From an uncultured Prevotellaceae bacterium (GTDB lineage Bacteria > Bacteroidota > Bacteroidia > Bacteroidales > Bacteroidaceae), in NCBI GenBank assembly GCA_937892315.1, contig CALAVF010000124.1, forward strand, positions 1 through 5,178: a DNA stretch of 5,178 nucleotides, given 5' to 3'. Below, in pieces: positions 1 to 5,178 of the stretch (within the stretch, counting starts at the first letter, position 1; every line of letters starts with the position of its first letter). Both the position numbers and the translations under genes were made by a program. Below the pieces are notes generated by a model that saw only the letters and a list, made by a program, of their open reading frames with translations, was not told the DNA's origin and did no database searches.

Positions 1-3
1 GAG

Positions 4-18
4 AACGTCTCCGAACGT
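4..18 (+). repeat. 15-base repeat copy 1 (AACGT-CTCCG-AACGT)
   Basis: The element is two AACGT half-sites separated by CTCCG, so the half-sites repeat directly with a 10-base period. Exact copies occur at 63-77 and 1275-1289, all in the same orientation. Copies 1 and 2 share three further bases on the left (GAG), making an 18-base identity at 1-18 and 60-77. It may be a protein-binding site or part of a dispersed intergenic repeat family. The window begins here, so a longer array to the left cannot be excluded. Confidence 0.75.
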
Positions 19-26
19 CTGGCGGT

Positions 27-51
27 AGAGACGGTGTTTTCCACCGTCTCT
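27..51. repeat. Perfect 10-bp inverted repeat (hairpin)
   Basis: AGAGACGGTG (27-36) is the exact reverse complement of CACCGTCTCT (42-51), leaving a 5-base TTTTC loop. It lies between the first two copies of the 15-base repeat. No T-run follows the right arm (the next bases are CAAAAGTGG), so it does not look like a standard intrinsic terminator on the + strand. On the - strand the bases after the left arm are ACCGCC, also not a T-run. It may be an RNA structure ending an upstream transcript, an operator, or part of a repeat element. Confidence 0.7.
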
Positions 52-62
52 CAAAAGTGGAG

Positions 63-77
63 AACGTCTCCGAACGT
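63..77 (+). repeat. 15-base repeat copy 2 (AACGT-CTCCG-AACGT)
   Basis: This is identical to the copy at 4-18 and offset from it by 59 bases. It ends 68 bases before the start codon of the adaptor gene, so it could sit in that gene's promoter or leader. No clear TAnnTTTG-type -7 element is visible between this copy and the start codon. The sequence after it (GGTAGTACGATG) weakly resembles that after copy 1 (GGTAGAGACGGTG), which hints at a degenerate tandem unit. Confidence 0.75.
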
Positions 78-145
78 TTTGGTAGTACGATGTACGCCGC
101 TTATGCTAAGTACCTAAGGACAAAAAAGAGGTATTATTCCCTTAA

Positions 146-1192
146 ATGAAAAAGTTTTTATTGCCGGCAGCCATATTGGTTGCCTTTATGTCGTGTAGCG
201 GTGAGAGACACGAGGAAGAACCGCGTTCTGCCGATGATAGGATCGGCAATATTAGTCGTTCGACTATAACTATTTTCTCAACTTACAGCGCGAGTATTCA
301 GGGACGGCAGGATATTGCTATTCTGCCCGAGATAGCAGGTCGTTTGGTCGAACTGCGCGTGCATGAAGGTGAACAGGTGAAAAAGGGTCAAGTGTTGTTT
401 GTGATTGACCAAGTGCCTTTCCTTGCAGCGGTGGAGACCGCGAAGGCTAATGTGCAGGCAGCGGAAGCGGGTCTGTCGGCGGCGGAATTGGTGTATAAGA
501 GTCGTACTCAGTTGTACAACGACTCTATCATCTCGGAATATGAGATGTTGCTTGCGAAGAACGAGTGGCTCTCTGCCAAAGCGGGCTTAGCTCAGGCAAA
601 GGCTGCTCTTGTGATTGCGGAGAACAACCTCAATTACACGGAGGTAAAGAGCCCGTCGGACGGCGTTGTAGGAACGCTGCCATTGCGCGTAGGTGCGATG
701 GTTGCGCCGTCAATGCCGCAGCCGCTGACGATGGTGAGCGACAATACTGAGATGTATGTCTATTTCTCGATGACGGAAGGTCAGATGATGCAGACCATTC
801 GTCAGTACGGCTCACCCACGCAGGCACTGACGCAGATGCCCGATGTGTCGTTGCAGTTATGCGACGGCTCGCTTTATACTCACACCGGTCGAATCGAGAC
901 ATTCAGCGGCGTGATAGACCGCCAAACAGGTGCCGTAAGTGTGCGTGCTGTGTTCCCTAATCCTGAACGACTGTTACTCTCAGGCGGGTCGTGCGATGTG
1001 GTCATCCCGCAGGAGTTACAAGATGCACTGGTCATTCCGCGAGTGATTGACGGCAAGGCGGTTTCGACGATGGTGAGTGTCGTGCCGGTGGAAGACGGCA
1101 AGCGTTATATTGTGACCAACGGTCTGCAAGCCGGCGACAGGATTATCCTCCGCGGCGCAGGACTCGTTCGAGACGGAGAGGAAGTAGAGTAA
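146..1192 (+). CDS. Efflux periplasmic adaptor lipoprotein (RND/HlyD-type membrane fusion protein)
   Basis: This 348-aa protein has the layout of AcrA/MexA adaptors, which bridge an inner-membrane pump and an outer-membrane channel in the periplasm. The N-terminus is a lipoprotein signal (MKK, hydrophobic stretch 4-15, then FMS-Cys17), so it is probably lipid-anchored. Residues about 58-90 (PEIAGRLVEL...GEQVKKGQVLFVID) and 164-195 (YTEVKSPSDGVVG) form the split lipoyl domain. The Ala/Glu/Lys-rich segment 91-163 is the alpha-helical hairpin. About 200-290 is the beta-barrel, with the typical DRQTGAVSVRAVFPNP stretch, and the rest is the membrane-proximal domain. The length is slightly under the usual 370-400 aa but nothing seems missing. 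The ATG at 146 puts the signal peptide at the N-terminus. No RND permease or TolC-like gene follows in the window; the next gene is an MFS transporter. The exported substrate cannot be inferred. Confidence 0.92.
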   Translation: MKKFLLPAAILVAFMSCSGERHEEEPRSADDRIGNISRSTITIFSTYSASIQGRQDIAILPEIAGRLVELRVHEGEQVKKGQVLFVIDQVPFLAAVETAKANVQAAEAGLSAAELVYKSRTQLYNDSIISEYEMLLAKNEWLSAKAGLAQAKAALVIAENNLNYTEVKSPSDGVVGTLPLRVGAMVAPSMPQPLTMVSDNTEMYVYFSMTEGQMMQTIRQYGSPTQALTQMPDVSLQLCDGSLYTHTGRIETFSGVIDRQTGAVSVRAVFPNPERLLLSGGSCDVVIPQELQDALVIPRVIDGKAVSTMVSVVPVEDGKRYIVTNGLQAGDRIILRGAGLVRDGEEVE

Positions 1193-1195
1193 GGT

Positions 1196-1271
1196 ACGAA
1201 GTGCCTACGCTATTTAAATTGTATTTAAACGGTATTTAAACAGTATTTAAATAGCGATAGCGGCACTTCGT
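1196..1271. repeat. Large imperfect inverted repeat between adaptor and MFS genes
   Basis: ACGAAGTGCC (1196-1205) pairs perfectly with GGCACTTCGT (1262-1271). After an asymmetric internal loop (TA at 1206-1207 against ATAGC at 1257-1261), CGCTATTTAAAT (1208-1219) pairs perfectly with ATTTAAATAGCG (1245-1256). That gives 22 paired bases per arm around a 25-base centre. It starts four bases after the adaptor stop codon. It could act as a bidirectional terminator or 3'-end stabiliser, an operator, or a small repeat element. No T-run follows the right arm, so intrinsic termination is not clear. Confidence 0.75.
1211..1254. repeat. Four tandem 11-base units (TATTTAAAYNG)
   Basis: TATTTAAA occurs at 1211, 1222, 1233 and 1244, exactly 11 bases apart, and every unit ends in G: TATTTAAATTG, TATTTAAACGG, TATTTAAACAG, TATTTAAATAG. 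Each contains the self-palindrome TTTAAA. The outer two units form the inner arms of the surrounding inverted repeat. The spacing is close to one helical turn, so the TTTAAA steps lie on roughly the same face of the DNA. Intrinsic bending or cooperative protein binding is a plausible inference. Confidence 0.85.
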
Positions 1272-1274
1272 GAT

Positions 1275-1289
1275 AACGTCTCCGAACGT
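1275..1289 (+). repeat. 15-base repeat copy 3 (AACGT-CTCCG-AACGT)
   Basis: This is identical to the copies at 4-18 and 63-77 and in the same orientation. It lies just right of the large inverted repeat and ends 43 bases before the MFS start codon. It is followed by GCACCTTCGTAC (1291-1302), which nearly repeats the right arm of that inverted repeat and is an inverted match, with one inserted base, to GTACGAAGTGC at 1194-1204. The copies therefore flank the adaptor gene on both sides and precede both transport genes. Confidence 0.75.
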
Positions 1290-1306
1290 AGCACCTTCGT
1301 ACATCT

Positions 1307-1326
1307 TAAATCGTAAAATCGTAAAT
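1307..1326 (+). repeat. 20-base A/T-rich repeat before the MFS start (copy A)
   Basis: Two ATCGTAAA-like units run in tandem here. The identical 20 bases recur at 2502-2521. This copy ends 6 bases before the ATG at 1333, so it occupies the ribosome-binding region. Bacteroidota genes often lack a Shine-Dalgarno sequence and favour A-rich leaders, so it may aid translation start. It may equally be a dispersed intergenic repeat. Confidence 0.75.
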
Positions 1327-1332
1327 ATTTTC

Positions 1333-2487
1333 ATGAATAAATCTCGTTTGACCGCGACTATTCTTTCCATCTCGCTCCTGACCGTTATGGCGGGAGCAGC
1401 GGTAGCTCCGGCGTTGGGCGCAGTACGGGACTATTTCTCTGATGCGAACCCGCTGTTGGTACAAATGGTTGTGAGTATGCCGGCACTGTTTATTATCCTT
1501 ACGAACTTCTGTTTCCCGTTGCTTTGCCGCCACTTGCGCACGCGCACCTTATCTATTGTAGGTCTGCTGCTGTATGTGGCTGCCGGAGCCGGAGCGTTCT
1601 TCGCGGACAACATTGTGTCGCTGCTCGTTTTCCGTGCGTTGCTCGGCGTAAGTGTAGGAATGTTGATGCCGCTTTCCACCGGTCTGTTAGCCTATTATTT
1701 CGCACCGCAGGAGATGGCTCGTCTGATGGGTCTGTCTGCCGCGATGAACCAGATGGGCGGCGTGGTAGCAACGTTGTTGGCGGGCGTATTATCGTCCATC
1801 GCATGGAACTATGCGTTTCTGGTCTATCTGTTAGGGTTGGCGGCACTCGTAATGGTGGTGCTATATCTGCCTAACGAGCACTTGCAGCCCTCTGCCTCCG
1901 CCAAAGCAGGCACGATGGCGGTGCTGAAGCATTTTCATCCTTCTGTAGTGGGAATGTTACTGCTGATGACCATTTTCTTCGTCTATCCGACTAATTTTGC
2001 TTTGGTGGCTCGCTCGTTGGGGTGGTCGCCTACGTGGATTACGGGTGTGATGGTCGGGTTAGATGTAGTAGCGTTCTTTGTAGGGCTGGCTTTCGGTAAG
2101 TTAATGAGTACCTTCCGCGTGATAATCAAGTATTTTGCGCCTATTGGGTTCCTCATCGGCTATGGTGTGATGGCACTTTGTCCGACGGCTGTCGGACTGA
2201 TGGCGGGGTCGGTACTTATCGGTCTTGCCAACGGCGTAGGAGTACCATATTTGAATACCATTGCCGGCATCAAAGGCGGCAAGGACAGTACGACCACCGT
2301 TATGCCGATGCTTTCTGCCGCGCTTTATCTGGGGCAGTTCGTCTCGCCGCTCATCGTGATGCCGACGGCACTATACTGCTTCCCCTGCAATCCGAGCGGA
2401 GTATGGTGTGTCGCTGTAGGCTTGTGCCTGCTCTTCCTTCTGCAGACCTTCCTCACAAGGAAATTTCACCGGCTACCGCCGGAATAG
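1333..2487 (+). CDS. MFS transporter, 12 TM segments
   Basis: This 384-aa inner-membrane protein has the size and hydrophobic pattern of a 12-TM major facilitator. Estimated helices lie near residues 8-30, 42-64, 72-92, 94-121, 132-156, 158-179, 203-225, 232-256, 265-283, 286-308, 322-345 and 354-375, with a hydrophilic loop (about 180-202) between the two halves. The loop after TM2 (LLCRHLRTRTLSIVG) is the place of MFS motif A in degenerate form; its basic residues remain but the usual Gly and Asp do not. NQMGGVVATLLAG in TM5 matches the small-residue-rich motif C region typical of exporters. An upstream in-frame GTG at 1270 was not chosen because it lies inside the inverted repeat and would add 21 polar residues. 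The ATG at 1333 begins directly before TM1. The gene may work with the adaptor upstream, but this type is usually adaptor-independent. Substrate is unknown. Confidence 0.9.
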   Translation: MNKSRLTATILSISLLTVMAGAAVAPALGAVRDYFSDANPLLVQMVVSMPALFIILTNFCFPLLCRHLRTRTLSIVGLLLYVAAGAGAFFADNIVSLLVFRALLGVSVGMLMPLSTGLLAYYFAPQEMARLMGLSAAMNQMGGVVATLLAGVLSSIAWNYAFLVYLLGLAALVMVVLYLPNEHLQPSASAKAGTMAVLKHFHPSVVGMLLLMTIFFVYPTNFALVARSLGWSPTWITGVMVGLDVVAFFVGLAFGKLMSTFRVIIKYFAPIGFLIGYGVMALCPTAVGLMAGSVLIGLANGVGVPYLNTIAGIKGGKDSTTTVMPMLSAALYLGQFVSPLIVMPTALYCFPCNPSGVWCVAVGLCLLFLLQTFLTRKFHRLPPE

Positions 2488-2501
2488 TACATTGTAATTT
2501 G

Positions 2502-2521
2502 TAAATCGTAAAATCGTAAAT
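2502..2521 (+). repeat. 20-base A/T-rich repeat before the small gene (copy B)
   Basis: This is identical over 20 bases to 1307-1326. It ends 7 bases before the ATG at 2529, almost the same distance as copy A from the MFS start. It fills most of the 41-base gap after the MFS stop codon. The overlapping upstream bases TAATTTG (2495-2501) resemble a TAnnTTTG promoter element but are one base short, so I do not call a promoter. Confidence 0.75.
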
Positions 2522-2528
2522 CCTCTAT

Positions 2529-2837
2529 ATGTACACAATCCAAACCAACGCCTCTGGCACACGCTCCATCGACGTGACCGAAGAGCACCTCCTGACCATC
2601 GAGAAGTACGCACTTCTCAAAGGGCTCGTACCCTCCAACGGCATCGTGGATGAGACCACCCTCGAGACTCTCAAACATAATGTCAAGTCGCTCATCCTCA
2701 ACAATGCCATTGAGGATAACAAAGACCTCTGCGACCTCTGTTTCAATGTCCTCTACCACGACAACATGAAGGTGTTTGGACTGAAAGAACTCATCATGCT
2801 CTATGTGGGATGGAGAGACAGCAAGGACGAAGCATGA
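2529..2837 (+). CDS. Small acidic protein of unknown function, coupled to ygiQ
   Basis: I do not recognise this 102-aa protein. It has no signal peptide or membrane segment and is acidic (16 Asp/Glu against 10 Lys/Arg), so it is probably cytoplasmic. Residues about 16-32 and 43-60 look helical, and a CxxC pair (Cys68, Cys71) lies in the C-terminal half. That pair could bind a metal or be incidental. Reality as a gene is supported by the ATGA overlap with the next gene (its stop at 2835-2837 shares bases with the ygiQ start at 2834). C-rich codon use like that of ygiQ, rather than of the MFS gene upstream, adds to this. The antisense frame over the same region (2466-2855) is also open but lacks such context. 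The coupling suggests equimolar expression with YgiQ, perhaps as a partner or accessory; that is inference. Confidence 0.72.
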   Translation: MYTIQTNASGTRSIDVTEEHLLTIEKYALLKGLVPSNGIVDETTLETLKHNVKSLILNNAIEDNKDLCDLCFNVLYHDNMKVFGLKELIMLYVGWRDSKDEA

Positions 2838-4594
2838 CTTGGTTACCCACCACAAAGAAAGAACTTGAGCGTCTCGGCTGGGATTACCTCGATGTCATCA
2901 TCTTTTCTGGCGACGCATACGTGGACCATCCGTCTTTCGCCATGGCAGTCATTGGCCGCATTCTGGAAGCAGAAGGGCTGCGTGTTGCCATTGTGCCACA
3001 ACCTGACTGGCACGGCGACTACCGAGACTTCAAGAAACTGGGACGACCACGGTTGTTTTTTTGCATTGCCCCTGGGGCCATGGACTCGATGGTGAACAAA
3101 TACACCGCCAACAAACGCCTTCGCTCCGAGGATGCCTATTCGCCCGATGGACGGCACGACCTCCGTCCCGAATACCCCACCATCGTTTACACCCGCATCC
3201 TCAAAGAACTCTATCCCGATGTGCCCGTCGTGCTGGGCGGCATCGAGGCGAGCCTGCGTCGCCTCACTCACTACGACTATTGGCAGGACAAACTGCAGAA
3301 GTGCATTCTCTGCCCCTCTGGTGCCGACCTGCTCATCTACGGCATGGGCGAAAAGCCGATGGTCTCTCTGGCACAACTGCTGATGGAACAAGATTGCGAA
3401 ATCGACGTGAAGATGTTCCGAAACCTCATGGCTCGATTCCCTCAAAAGCAAACCGTTTCCCTGCTGAGGAAGAACGAGATACCTGGCGGCATCCGTCCCG
3501 ACGACATTCTTCTGCACAGCCACGAAGAATGCCTCCGCAACAAGAAGGCACAGGCGGAGAACTTCCGTCACATCGAAGAAGAATCAAACAAATATTCTGC
3601 CCAACGCATCATCCAGGAGGTAGATGGCATGTATGCTGTGGTCAACTCGCCTTATCAGCCACTCACTCAGGATGAACTCGATCGCTCGTTCGACCTCCCC
3701 TACACACGTCTGCCCCACCCCAAATACAAGGGCAAACGCATCCCTGCCTACGACATGATTAAGTTCTCCGTGTGTCTGCACCGAGGCTGTTTTGGCGGTT
3801 GTGCCTTCTGCACCATCGCTGCCCATCAAGGCAAATTCATCACCTCACGCAGCAAAGAGAGCATCCTTCGCGAAGTGAAAGCCATCACTCAAATGCCTGA
3901 TTTCAAAGGCTATCTGAGCGACCTCGGCGGACCTTCTGCCAACATGTATGCCATGCATGGCAAGAACCTCGACCTCTGCCATCAGTGCAAACGCCCCTCC
4001 TGCATCCATCCTCAAATTTGCAAGAACCTCAACACCGACCACTCCCAACTGCTCGACATCTACCACGCCGTCGATGCACTGCCCGGCATCAAAAAGAGTT
4101 TCATCGGCTCAGGTGTCCGCTACGACCTCCTGCTCCACGACACAGGCGACGAACGCACCAACAAAGCCAACCGCCGCTACACCGAAGAACTCATCACCAA
4201 ACACGTCAGCGGTCGCCTCAAAGTTGCCCCCGAACACACCTCCGACCGTGTGCTCCACCTCATGCGGAAACCCTCTTTCCGCCTTTTCTACGACTTCAAA
4301 CGCATCTTCGACGACATCAACCGTCGCAAGAACCTCCGCCAACAAATCATCCCTTACTTCATCAGTTCCCACCCGGGCTGCACAGCCGAAGACATGGCAG
4401 AACTGGCTGTCCTGACCAAAGACCTCAACTTCCAACTCGAACAGGTGCAGGACTTCACCCCCACCCCCATGACCGTCGCCACCGAGACATGGGCCACTGG
4501 CTACCACCCCTACACCCTACAGCCCGTCTTCTCCGCCAAGAGTCCCGAAGAGAAGCAACGCCAACGACAATACTTCTTTTGGGATAAAAGATAA
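2834..4594 (+). CDS. ygiQ: YgiQ family radical SAM protein (UPF0313)
   Basis: This 586-aa cytoplasmic protein belongs to the YgiQ radical SAM family, whose reaction is not established. The N-terminal domain (about 1-300) shows family signatures WLPTTKKE, SGDAYVDHPSFA, MVNKYTANKRLRSEDAYSPDG and GGIEASLRRLTHYDYW. The radical SAM core follows with C-x3-C-x2-C at Cys319, Cys323 and Cys326 (HRGCFGGCAFC), the ligands of the [4Fe-4S] cluster that cleaves S-adenosylmethionine. A second cysteine group (Cys382, 385, 390, 396; CHQCKRPSC) is characteristic of the family and may bind another metal centre. The C-terminal DUF3362-type part contains SSHPGC, QVQDFTPTPMT and TGYHPYTL. The ATG at 2834 gives the ATGA overlap with the small gene and begins close to WLPTTKKE. 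An in-frame ATG at 2810 would add eight residues. The protein ends soon after the FFW motif, without the basic tail of many relatives, so it is slightly short. Confidence 0.95.
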   Translation: MTWLPTTKKELERLGWDYLDVIIFSGDAYVDHPSFAMAVIGRILEAEGLRVAIVPQPDWHGDYRDFKKLGRPRLFFCIAPGAMDSMVNKYTANKRLRSEDAYSPDGRHDLRPEYPTIVYTRILKELYPDVPVVLGGIEASLRRLTHYDYWQDKLQKCILCPSGADLLIYGMGEKPMVSLAQLLMEQDCEIDVKMFRNLMARFPQKQTVSLLRKNEIPGGIRPDDILLHSHEECLRNKKAQAENFRHIEEESNKYSAQRIIQEVDGMYAVVNSPYQPLTQDELDRSFDLPYTRLPHPKYKGKRIPAYDMIKFSVCLHRGCFGGCAFCTIAAHQGKFITSRSKESILREVKAITQMPDFKGYLSDLGGPSANMYAMHGKNLDLCHQCKRPSCIHPQICKNLNTDHSQLLDIYHAVDALPGIKKSFIGSGVRYDLLLHDTGDERTNKANRRYTEELITKHVSGRLKVAPEHTSDRVLHLMRKPSFRLFYDFKRIFDDINRRKNLRQQIIPYFISSHPGCTAEDMAELAVLTKDLNFQLEQVQDFTPTPMTVATETWATGYHPYTLQPVFSAKSPEEKQRQRQYFFWDKR

Positions 4595-4660
4595 ATAAGT
4601 TTTTCGCTGTACTTTTTATATAAATCCACCAAAAAGGATGGTTCACAACATTATTTTACG

Positions 4661-4668
4661 TATCTTTA
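4661..4668 (+). promoter_or_regulatory. Probable -7 element of a Bacteroidota promoter for the sialidase gene
   Basis: TATCTTTA matches the Bacteroidota housekeeping -7 consensus TAnnTTTG at every defined base except the last. It lies 19 bases before the sialidase ATG at 4688, which implies a short A-rich leader (GCAAAATTCCAAAAAAT). No good TTTG-like -33 element is visible at the expected distance. The position after a 66-base gap downstream of ygiQ supports a new transcription unit starting here. Confidence 0.5.
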
Positions 4669-4687
4669 CCGCAAAATTCCAAAAAAT

Positions 4688-5178
4688 ATGCTGAAAGAGA
4701 CGTTCTTATCATTGTGCTTTACCCTCATTGGAGGAATAGGCGTGAAGGCACAGACGCAGGCGATATTCACCACCCGCACCACGGCCGACATTCCCTACCG
4801 CATCCCTGCCATCACCACCACAAAGGACGGTACGCTGGTGGCTGTCGCCGACTACCGTTTCTGCCGTAGCGACATCGGGGCAGGACGCATCGATTTTCAT
4901 TTTCGCCGTTCCAAAGACAACGGACAGACATGGGGCAACATCTACATTCCCACGACAATGCAAGGCGATGGCGACCTGACTCCAGGCCATCAGGAAGCAG
5001 GCTACGGGGATGCCGCATTGGTGGCCGACCGCAAGAGTCAGCGTATGTTGCTGCTATGCTGCTCAGGCGGTCCACTGTTTGGCTACAGCACCACCGAGCA
5101 CCACCAAGGCATGGCTCGCTTCCGAAGCGAGGATGGCGGAGAGACATGGAGCGAACCTGAATACATCGGTGAGGAAAC
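4688..5178 (+). CDS. Secreted exo-alpha-sialidase (GH33), N-terminal part, cut by window end
   Basis: The open frame runs 163 codons to the window edge with no stop. It starts with a signal peptide (MLKETF, hydrophobic 7-19, likely cleavage after VKA21 before QTQ), so the enzyme is exported. The mature part begins with GH33 features: the YRIPA motif with Arg38, the first residue of the sialate-binding arginine triad; ADYR (55-57) followed by SDIG, where Asp62 is the likely acid/base; a first Asp-box SKDNGQTW (75-82); and a second, SEDGGETW (147-154). YGDAALVADR (106-115) is also typical of bacterial sialidases. The family removes terminal sialic acid from mucin and other host glycans. A nanH-like identity is likely, but the nucleophile Tyr/Glu pair and the remaining arginines lie outside the window. 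Leader and -7 element suggest its own promoter, and genes for sialic acid use may follow. Confidence 0.9.
   Translation, partial: MLKETFLSLCFTLIGGIGVKAQTQAIFTTRTTADIPYRIPAITTTKDGTLVAVADYRFCRSDIGAGRIDFHFRRSKDNGQTWGNIYIPTTMQGDGDLTPGHQEAGYGDAALVADRKSQRMLLLCCSGGPLFGYSTTEHHQGMARFRSEDGGETWSEPEYIGEE

Noticed and set aside
1..77. Possible CRISPR array (18-base repeat, 41-base gap, 18-base repeat)
   Set aside because: Only two full copies are present, the repeat is too short, and the gap contains its own perfect hairpin rather than a unique spacer. The third copy lies over 1 kb away beside no cas gene.
1270..1332. Extended N-terminus of the MFS protein from a GTG at 1270
   Set aside because: It would translate through the inverted-repeat arm, the 15-base repeat and the A/T-rich repeat, adding 21 residues with no membrane or signal character. 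The ATG at 1333 fits the family start.
2810..2833. Alternative ygiQ start at 2810
   Set aside because: It adds eight residues that overlap the small gene's coding end. The ATG at 2834 gives the classic ATGA overlap and a typical N-terminus, though the upstream start is not strictly excluded.
2466..2855. 129-codon open frame on the - strand opposite the small gene
   Set aside because: It overlaps the ends of the MFS gene and ygiQ and shows no coupling or recognisable start context. The + strand frame has the ATGA overlap and matching codon style. This is the least certain of the rejections.
3056..3062. Run of seven T in ygiQ as a possible frameshift or slippage site
   Set aside because: The reading frame and family signature continue unbroken across it (PRLFF followed by AMDSMVNKYTANK), so there is no sign of a shift.
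2843..3571. Long open frame of 242 codons on the - strand inside ygiQ
   Set aside because: It is antisense to strongly recognised YgiQ coding sequence, and its protein has no recognisable domain. C-rich codon use on the + strand leaves the complementary frame open by chance.
4575..4639. Terminator after ygiQ (TCTTTT/AAAAGA stem at 4575-4591 with T-runs after it, and an ATCC/GGAT stem at 4624-4639)
   Set aside because: The first stem is six mostly A-T pairs lying within the end of the coding sequence, and its first T-run starts about eight bases later. The second stem is only four pairs with no T-run after it. Neither supports a confident terminator.

Overview
The window looks like chromosomal DNA of a Bacteroidota member, most likely order Bacteroidales (Bacteroides/Prevotella relatives). 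The protein styles suggest this: a lipoprotein AcrA-type adaptor, a YgiQ radical SAM protein and MFS transporter of the Bacteroidales type, and a secreted sialidase. The starts also lack clear Shine-Dalgarno sites, and a TAnnTTTG-like -7 element precedes the last gene. Genus cannot be fixed from this sequence alone. All supported genes lie on the + strand.

Layout. Positions 1-145 hold no gene but carry two copies of a 15-base repeat (AACGTCTCCGAACGT) with a perfect 10-bp hairpin between them. Positions 146-1192 encode a periplasmic adaptor lipoprotein of the RND/HlyD efflux type. Positions 1193-1332 are a repeat-rich intergenic block: four 11-base units centred on TATTTAAA inside a larger inverted repeat, a third copy of the 15-base repeat, and a 20-base A/T-rich repeat that ends just before the next start codon. 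Positions 1333-2487 encode a 12-TM MFS transporter. The same 20-base repeat recurs at 2502-2521, just before a 102-aa unrecognised gene (2529-2837). That gene overlaps the start of ygiQ (2834-4594) by four bases (ATGA). A 93-base gap carries a probable promoter for a secreted GH33 sialidase (4688 to beyond the window end).

How the genes fit together. The adaptor and the MFS protein are both envelope transport genes, but the RND pump and outer-membrane channel expected beside such an adaptor are absent from the window, so their pairing is unproven. The small gene and ygiQ look like a translationally coupled pair. The sialidase appears to begin a separate transcription unit, possibly for host-glycan use.

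Two features stand out. The noncoding DNA around the first two genes is dense in short structured repeats. The + strand also changes from G-rich over C to C-rich over G near position 2500, although gene orientation does not change. I see no convincing new defence or mobile system; the repeats are the least explained part.
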